Part shown: positions 58,701 to 64,000 of the stretch, piece by piece
Layout of the letters: each line of letters opens with the position of its first letter
Position numbering within the stretch: position 1 is the first letter of the stretch
Assembly: GCA_029257335.1 (NCBI GenBank)
Contig: JARIBV010000034.1
Span: 1-64,000 of the forward strand
Source of the DNA: Faecousia sp.
GTDB taxonomy: Bacteria; Bacillota; Clostridia; Oscillospirales; Oscillospiraceae
Reading direction: 5' to 3'
DNA: 64,000 nt
The notes under the pieces: model-generated
Seen by the model: only the letters and a program-made list of their open reading frames with translations
What the model was told of the DNA's origin: nothing
Databases searched by the model: none
Position numbers and translations under genes: made by a program

Positions 58701-59427
58701 CCGAACAGAGGCAAAGCTGGTGTTAAGAATCTGGGAAAAAGATCGGATTCTTTCCGTGAATGACTATGAGATTCTGCTTTGCGATCAGGTATGGTCCGAT
58801 TCCGTTTCCAATGAAGAAACAATATGGTGCCTTTCAGAGGATCAGGCGGCACAAAAACTTCTGAATCGGCATCACCTGTCCTGCAAAGTTTGCGAGGATA
58901 TGGCGCCGCTGGTTGGACAAAAAGACCGACTGGTGATTGCTCAGCCTGTCAACTCTCGGCAGGCAGAAGAGATTCGTGCTTTTGCACAGGCAGGTGGCAA
59001 GGTGATATTGATGAATCAAAAGGCTTTGCCTGAGGAGCTGCTCAATGGAAAGAAAATCAGCTATACACAAGACCTCATGGAAATCATGACCATGAACATT
59101 CCGGAAAGCTCGCTGTTTAACGGCATTGATGAGCTGGATACCAGTTGGTTTGCAAATCGGCAGTGTGTGCCTTATGTTGCATATGGTTGGTACGATGCAG
59201 ATCGTTTGGACCAGGATGTATGCGCCCTGGGTGAGACATTACAATGGCACAATTATATTGCCAAGCCCACCGACTACCATAAAATCGGAGGTACCCCGCT
59301 GTTTGCCCTTCGCTGCGGAAAGGGTGCCATGTTGATCAGTTCAGTCAGAACGGATGCCGATGATGCAGATCCGGTGGCATGCCGTCTTACAGGCAACACC
59401 CTGACATGGGACTTTGACGAAATCTGA
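55783..59427 (+). CDS. Glycoside hydrolase family 2-like protein with N-terminal ConA/LamG-like domain
   Basis: GH2 core: LIYNGQPLWVRGGNHMPSYVRPNDAELARTFIATALDHNLMATRTHA; acid/base motif ITLNNEMNFY; candidate nucleophile MSQECSVGY. N-terminal jelly-roll-like WACFRHYNRDHRYMVGLRGGSHQHLYLARM. Confidence 0.82.
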   Translation: MKQDNQKILHAPGLLDGEWRIYGNPDSCRASDGILTTRDCWAAAENMQFENFDFRFWGRAPEGASQVDIWACFRHYNRDHRYMVGLRGGSHQHLYLARMGAKGYDKMLDLRPLEWCPEPGVWYQVRVVCAGSTIAVYLNDEEKPLILCEDPDATFHSGCIALGSSFVETQYRDVSVSKVQADALKDVEKQPDFLNSVILSPQVKEAIRRQNRAGYRPYAVPALPETRLELSLDGNWLFIPDYESGKDPEKVSYDDSNAHVITVPSAWTPLKAWLEGETMGQGLNKGMTDTYYLEEDTRCMNQTFDYEKTQWAWYRHYIDLPSGIEKKRVVLDCEGIALVSSIYCNGVLVHENIGMFAPMQIDIGEHLHEGRNVIAVMVRRRLPEKTAVLVDSDFIDNNYAKAREGGEAAQGTPISDCIHREFCTEDIPHGFYSGNPGGIWRSVKLIISEKIHVDECWFRPTLNDASIDVSYTNQGTSQEDVTLVYHMVHKTTGEFLCGGTVESVSLKPGEQRTAKFKTPRVSPRLWGPGTPNLYRLTFFIMRNAVVIDTYQEQVGFRTVRFEESTLIYNGQPLWVRGGNHMPSYVRPNDAELARTFIATALDHNLMATRTHAAPWTSTWLDAADEGGLMISLEGTWPWLMLTTIPSQKSFEVWQKELRQLYRRNRNRPSLFLITLNNEMNFYLIPGSDQVVTEKGRLVQGGLRIAREEFPDLPLVCDSGYFRGPTMYNGRYKTLAVANGRYERIIEPNHFDEGDMDDPHFYFGWYEPSFFHFMNGEFGRDMTVPGRPCMSQECSVGYCRTGDGHATRAYLFDQQTPQTTTGKRAYEHNDPKYFQHNHAFQLQGLLEMFRRVEHERTCGVMLFSLETWFYHHYDSRRIQPMLSAHRLKMAYQPILASANLFGRHFYAGTELRTEVTLINDSNQKQTLQAPRVEAQIVAGENVLVQCDLVYEDIAYFHNAVQDLVIQIPDALPDHRTEAKLVLRIWEKDRILSVNDYEILLCDQVWSDSVSNEETIWCLSEDQAAQKLLNRHHLSCKVCEDMAPLVGQKDRLVIAQPVNSRQAEEIRAFAQAGGKVILMNQKALPEELLNGKKISYTQDLMEIMTMNIPESSLFNGIDELDTSWFANRQCVPYVAYGWYDADRLDQDVCALGETLQWHNYIAKPTDYHKIGGTPLFALRCGKGAMLISSVRTDADDADPVACRLTGNTLTWDFDEI

Positions 59428-59477
59428 TCCGCACCGGGGAAATAAAATTATGTTCAGCTCTATGGAGGAGATAACCT

Positions 59478-60593
59478 ATGAAAATGACATTCCGCTGGTA
59501 TGGGACTCAAAGCGACAGCATTTCCCTGAAGCAGATTAAGCAGATACCCGGAGTATCCGGGCTGATGGGTGTTTTGGACTGGAAGGCTGCCGGTGAGATT
59601 TGGACAGAGGAAGAAATCAGAAATTATGTGGACGAGGTCCATAGGGCTGGCTTAGAGGTGGAAGTCATCGAGTCAGTCAATGTACATGAAGACATCAAAA
59701 TGGGACTTCCCTCCAGGGATGTATACATTGCCAATTATTGCACCACCATCCGAAATCTGGCAAAATATGGGATCAAGGTGATTGTCTATAATTTTATGCC
59801 GGTGTTCGACTGGCTGCGAACGGATCTTGCAAAGACAATTCCGGAAGATGGTTCCAATGCGCTGTACTATGATGAAGCGGAGCTTGGAACAATGACACCT
59901 TTGGATCTGGTCCGCAGCACAATGGAAAATACCAATGGGTTCACTCTGCCCGGCTGGGAACCTGCCCGCCTTGCAGAACTGGAAACAACCCTTTGTCGCT
60001 ACAAAAACATCACGCCTGATGATCTGCGTGCCAATTATAAGTATTTCCTGGACGGCATCATACCTACCTGTGAGGAATGCGGGGTCAGAATGGCAGTACA
60101 TCCGGATGATCCGGCATGGCCGGTTTTCGGTTTGCCCAGAATCGCCCATAGTCAGGAGGATTTTGATCAGATTGTTGCTTTGCATGATTCACCCTGCAAC
60201 ACGCTGTGCCTTTGCACCGGCTCTCTGGGTTCTAATCCTGACAATGATCTGCCTGCAATCATCCGTCACTTCGGCAAAAAGGATCGTATCGGCTGTCTTC
60301 ATGTTCGCAATGTGAAGCATCTGGGTCATCGAAAGTTCCGGGAAGCAGCCCATTTGTCTGAAGCCGGAGACCTGGATCTTTATGAAATTATGAAGGCTGT
60401 CTATGACACCTGCCCCAACACCTATCTCCGCCCTGACCACGGGCGCATGATTTGGGACGAGGTAGGCCGTCCCGGTTATGGTCTGTATGACCGTGCCCTT
60501 GGTGCGGTATATCTCAACGGTTTGTGGGAGGCCATCCACAAAGCCAATCAAAACAAATTACCGGAGGGCACATATCATGCTGACGCTGAATAA
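59478..60593 (+). CDS. uxuA: Mannonate dehydratase
   Basis: [73 protein letters not shown]. Confidence 0.95.
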   Translation: MKMTFRWYGTQSDSISLKQIKQIPGVSGLMGVLDWKAAGEIWTEEEIRNYVDEVHRAGLEVEVIESVNVHEDIKMGLPSRDVYIANYCTTIRNLAKYGIKVIVYNFMPVFDWLRTDLAKTIPEDGSNALYYDEAELGTMTPLDLVRSTMENTNGFTLPGWEPARLAELETTLCRYKNITPDDLRANYKYFLDGIIPTCEECGVRMAVHPDDPAWPVFGLPRIAHSQEDFDQIVALHDSPCNTLCLCTGSLGSNPDNDLPAIIRHFGKKDRIGCLHVRNVKHLGHRKFREAAHLSEAGDLDLYEIMKAVYDTCPNTYLRPDHGRMIWDEVGRPGYGLYDRALGAVYLNGLWEAIHKANQNKLPEGTYHADAE

Positions 60594-62193
60594 TCAAGGC
60601 TTACAGGATCGGGCAGGCTGGAAGGCAGCAGGTGTTGCCCTTCCAAACTACGACCGGAATCAGATGAGAGAACAGACAAAGAAAAACCCTACCTGGGTTC
60701 ACTTTGGGGCAGGCAACATTTTTCGTGGATTTATCGCCAGATTGCAGCATGATCTGCTGAATCAGGGGCTGGTAACAGGCGGAATTGTGGCTGCGGATAC
60801 CTTCGACTATGACAACATTGATAAAATCTATCACGGATATGATTGCCTGACCATGCTGGTGCTGCTTATGCCGGATGGTACCATGAAAAAGGAAATCATT
60901 GCTTCTGTGGCGGAGGGCTTGAAGGTGGGCAGCATGTACCCGGAGGATCGGGAGAAGCTCAAGTCCATATTCTGCAATCCGGGACTGCAAATGGCCTCCT
61001 TCACCATCTCTGAAAAGGGATATGCGCTGAAAGACCTGCAAGGAGCTTTTTTGCCTGCTGTTCAGAAGGATTTTGAACAGGGACCAAACCACTGCTGCCA
61101 TGCCATGTCGGTGGTTACGGCCATGCTGTGGGAGAGATACAACAAGTCTGCCGCTCCTGTGGCAATGGTCAGCATGGACAACTGCTCGCACAACGGTGAA
61201 AAGCTTCGCAGCAGCGTGATGACAGTGGCAGAGCAATGGCTTTCCCGAGGAATGGTCACAAAGGCCTTTGTAGACTGGATCCATGATGAGAACATGGTGT
61301 CCTTTCCCTGGACCATGATTGATAAAATCACCCCAAGACCTGCAAAAGTGGTGGAAGATGCCCTGAGAGATTGCGGAATTGCCGACATGACCCCGATCAT
61401 CACACCGAAAAATACTTTTGTTGCACCCTTTGTCAATGCGGAAGAGCCTCAGTATCTGGTGATTGAAGACAGATTTCCCAATGGACGGCCTCCCCTGGAA
61501 AAAGCAGGCGTATCCTTTGCCGATCGTGATACGGTTAACCTGACGGAAAAAATGAAGGTGACCACTTGCCTGAATCCGCTGCATACTGCTCTGGCTGTTT
61601 ATGGCTGCCTGCTGGGATATACCTCCATTGCTGCGGAAATGAAAGATCCGGAGCTCAGAGCCCTGGTGGAAGGCGTTGGGTATGGGGAAGGTCTGCCGGT
61701 TGTAGTGGATCCCGGTATTTTAAGCCCAAGAGACTTTATTGCGGAAGTGGTGAATAAACGGCTCCCCAATCCTTTTATTCCGGATATGCCACAACGGATA
61801 GCAACCGATACCAGCCAAAAGGTGGCGATCCGCTTTGGTGAGACGATCAAAAGCTATGCAGCCAGAGAAGATCTGGATCCTGCGTCTTTGAAATACATTC
61901 CATTGGTGCTTGCAGGATGGCTTCGCTATTTGTTGGGTCTGGATGACAATGGGAAGGTCATGGAGTGTTCCGGTGATCCCATGCTGGAAGAACTTCAAGC
62001 GCAGCTTTCCACGGTGAAGCTGGGAAGCCCGGAGTCTGCAACGGATGCGGTACTGAAACCAATCCTAACCAATGCATCTTTATTTGCCGTTGATCTGTAT
62101 GAAATGGGTTTGGCCGGCAAGATCCGGACCTTTCTGCAGGAGATGCTGGAAGGTCCCGGGGCCGTCCGGGCATGCCTGAAAGCACATGTATAA
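60577..62193 (+). CDS. uxuB: Mannitol dehydrogenase-family fructuronate/mannonate oxidoreductase
   Basis: RBS ggaggg, ATG 60577 ([27 protein letters not shown]). [22 protein letters not shown]; downstream of and overlapping uxuA. Confidence 0.92.
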   Translation: MLTLNNQGLQDRAGWKAAGVALPNYDRNQMREQTKKNPTWVHFGAGNIFRGFIARLQHDLLNQGLVTGGIVAADTFDYDNIDKIYHGYDCLTMLVLLMPDGTMKKEIIASVAEGLKVGSMYPEDREKLKSIFCNPGLQMASFTISEKGYALKDLQGAFLPAVQKDFEQGPNHCCHAMSVVTAMLWERYNKSAAPVAMVSMDNCSHNGEKLRSSVMTVAEQWLSRGMVTKAFVDWIHDENMVSFPWTMIDKITPRPAKVVEDALRDCGIADMTPIITPKNTFVAPFVNAEEPQYLVIEDRFPNGRPPLEKAGVSFADRDTVNLTEKMKVTTCLNPLHTALAVYGCLLGYTSIAAEMKDPELRALVEGVGYGEGLPVVVDPGILSPRDFIAEVVNKRLPNPFIPDMPQRIATDTSQKVAIRFGETIKSYAAREDLDPASLKYIPLVLAGWLRYLLGLDDNGKVMECSGDPMLEELQAQLSTVKLGSPESATDAVLKPILTNASLFAVDLYEMGLAGKIRTFLQEMLEGPGAVRACLKAHV

Positions 62194-62197
62194 ACAA

Positions 62198-62229
62198 TCG
62201 CCGGTCCAGTAGGCTTGCTGGACCGGCGA
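62198..62229. terminator. Terminator hairpin between convergent genes
   Basis: tcgccggtccag taggcttg ctggaccggcga. Confidence 0.65.
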
Positions 62230-62257
62230 CTTGCTTGCAGACAGAGAAAAAGCAGTA

Positions 62258-63157
62258 TTATGATTTGGAAGAATCGGTATGTTTCTCCTCAAGAAAAACC
62301 ATATCCTGACATTCTTTTGGGGAAATTCCGTATTCCTTTTTGAACGCGCGATAAAAACAGGAATAGTCACCGAAGCCAAATTGATGGCAAAGCTCTGAGA
62401 TCCTTCCTCCGCTTTCAATCGCTTCTTTACAGGCCTGAAGACGCTTCTGCGTAATATAACGATAGATGGATACGCCGTAAAATTCTTTGAATATATGAGA
62501 GATATGAAATTTGCTGACAAAAAACTCCTGGGACAGCTGCTCCAAAGAGAGATTATCTTCCAAATGGTTCTTAATATAATCAATGATATTTTCGTGCAGG
62601 GACACGGGAAAGGTTTGCGCATTGGGATTCTGCCGATTATAAACCAGACGATTCAGGAACAAGAGCAGATCTTTTAGACAAAGGGTGCATTGTGTGATAT
62701 GCCCGAATTGTGAGGATCTTTGTTCTTCAATCAAACGGAAAATTCGGGACTGGATCGCATTAAATGTGATTTTGTCGTTCTCAAAAATATAAGTATGGTT
62801 GTCTTTTGTGTACCGGAGCATAAAAACATAATCAGGAGAGGTTTTTTCCAGGCGAAGAAAGCACTCCCGACTGATCCAAAGGACAAACCGATTGTAAGGA
62901 ATCTCCATGTTTTCAATAACACATGTGTGAAAAACATCCGGGGGGATCAAAATGAAAGAACCAGGCTTCAGGCAATAGCTTCGGTCCTCGATCTGCATGC
63001 GCACATTTCCATCCAGAAAGAAATACAGCTCATAGTAATCATGGCGGTGCAATTTCACCGGGGGCGGCTGCACGGTATCGTGGTAATAATAGATTTCAAA
63101 ATCTTGCGAGATCATATATTGCCTGGTAAGAAATTCCGTTTGTAAATTTTCCTTCAT
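62258..63157 (-). CDS. AraC-family transcriptional regulator (cupin + HTH)
   Basis: N-terminal cupin HRHDYYELYFFLDGNVRMQIEDRSYCLKPGSFILIPPDVFH; two HTH units LSLEQLSQEFFVSKFHISHIFKEFYGVSIYRYI...GRISELCHQFGFGDYSCFYRAFKKEYGISP. Confidence 0.93.
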   Translation of the reverse strand: MKENLQTEFLTRQYMISQDFEIYYYHDTVQPPPVKLHRHDYYELYFFLDGNVRMQIEDRSYCLKPGSFILIPPDVFHTCVIENMEIPYNRFVLWISRECFLRLEKTSPDYVFMLRYTKDNHTYIFENDKITFNAIQSRIFRLIEEQRSSQFGHITQCTLCLKDLLLFLNRLVYNRQNPNAQTFPVSLHENIIDYIKNHLEDNLSLEQLSQEFFVSKFHISHIFKEFYGVSIYRYITQKRLQACKEAIESGGRISELCHQFGFGDYSCFYRAFKKEYGISPKECQDMVFLEEKHTDSSKS

Positions 63158-63423
63158 AGATGATGCCACTCCTAAAGCAACTGAGGATTATATCTATCAG
63201 TATACAGCATATTTCCGGTTTTGAAAACAGATTCCCAGGTTTTAGGGAAAATTTTCTGAATGGCCCGCTTTGGAAGCCAGATCCAGTGCACAATGACAGC
63301 AGGCGCATACAATATGGGGCATTGGGTTTGCAGCAAGAAACGCAAGGTGGCAAACAATATTCACAATTCAGAACATTGTACATTTATGGTATACTTTGCT
63401 TGCAATTTACAGGGGGGATAAGG

Positions 63424-64000
63424 ATGCAGAAATTTCTGGATGAAAATTTTCTTCTTTCCAATTCGACCGCAGTCAGACTCTATCATGAATTTGCCGCAAA
63501 GATGCCTGTTTACGATTATCATTGCCACATTGACCCCAAAGAGATTTACGAGGATCGGCAGTTTTGCAATCTGACGGAGCTTTGGCTGGAGGGTGACCAC
63601 TACAAGTGGCGTTTGATGCGTTCCAATGGGATTCCGGAGGAATACATCACCGGCAGCAGACCGGACCGGGAAAAATTTCAGAAATTTGCGGAAACATTGC
63701 CGAGAGCCATTGGAAACCCAATGTATCACTGGTGCCATTTGGAATTAAAGAATTATTTTGGTTATACCGGGATTCTCAATGCTGACACCGCTCAGCAGGT
63801 ATGGGATCTGACATGCAGCAAGCTAAAAGATTCCAATTATACAGCCCGCAGCTTGATCCGGCGCAGCAATGTGGCCATGATCGGCACAACAGATGATCCC
63901 TGCAGTGACCTCAAATATCATAAATTATTAAAAGAGACGGAATTTGAAACAAAAATTTGTCCCAGCTTCCGGCCGGATCTTTACTTAAATCCGCACAAGC
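63424..64000 (+). CDS. uxaC: Glucuronate (uronate) isomerase, truncated by window end
   Basis: MQKFLDENFLLSNSTAVRLYHEFAAKMPVYDYHCHIDPKEIYEDRQFCNLTELWLEGDHYKWRLMRSNGIPEEYITG. Confidence 0.93.
   Translation, partial: MQKFLDENFLLSNSTAVRLYHEFAAKMPVYDYHCHIDPKEIYEDRQFCNLTELWLEGDHYKWRLMRSNGIPEEYITGSRPDREKFQKFAETLPRAIGNPMYHWCHLELKNYFGYTGILNADTAQQVWDLTCSKLKDSNYTARSLIRRSNVAMIGTTDDPCSDLKYHKLLKETEFETKICPSFRPDLYLNPHK

Noticed and set aside
1-64000. tRNA/rRNA genes, prophage and IS transposases
   Set aside because: No cloverleaf tRNA, rRNA or transposase/integrase sequence was recognised by eye. tRNAscan-SE, barrnap and ISfinder would be needed to exclude them formally.

Overview
This 64 kb bacterial chromosomal window is densely coding. 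Gene content suggests a Firmicute, probably a gut Oscillospiraceae/Clostridia relative; that taxonomy is inferred, not searched. From left to right it contains: (1) an ECF-sigma / ABC exporter operon; (2) an SLH protein and a 1.1 kaa DUF4430/Ig-like surface protein preceded by a cobalamin riboswitch with a legible terminator/antiterminator; (3) a Qnr-like pentapeptide-repeat protein; (4) a GLUG surface protein + MMPL transporter operon with a divergent TetR regulator; (5) a DtxR-like regulator, a CDF transporter and FeoA/FeoB; (6) a GH20 enzyme; (7) an amino-acid ABC transporter behind a lysine riboswitch; (8) a small stand-alone EF-Tu domain II-like protein; (9) TrkH, two TrkA-like proteins, a TPR protein and a KdpD/KdpE-like two-component system; (10) a 2.1 kaa S8 protease with dockerin-like, cohesin-like and SLH modules; (11) a membrane acyltransferase, a CDP-glycerol glycerophosphotransferase-like protein and a YidC-sulfatase fusion protein; (12) GNAT, an ABC-F ribosomal-protection-like gene behind a predicted leader-peptide attenuator, and an APH-like kinase; (13) an uncharacterised TIM-barrel-type glycosidase + GH125; (14) a second ECF sigma/anti-sigma-like pair; (15) a low-coding segment that may be a mobile-element scar; (16) a GH2-uxuA-uxuB-AraC-uxaC uronate locus. 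The best candidates for undescribed biology are the YidC-sulfatase fusion with its glycerophosphotransferase partner, the B12-riboswitch-controlled surface locus, and the attenuator-controlled ABC-F gene. All family calls come from reading sequence motifs; no database search was run.
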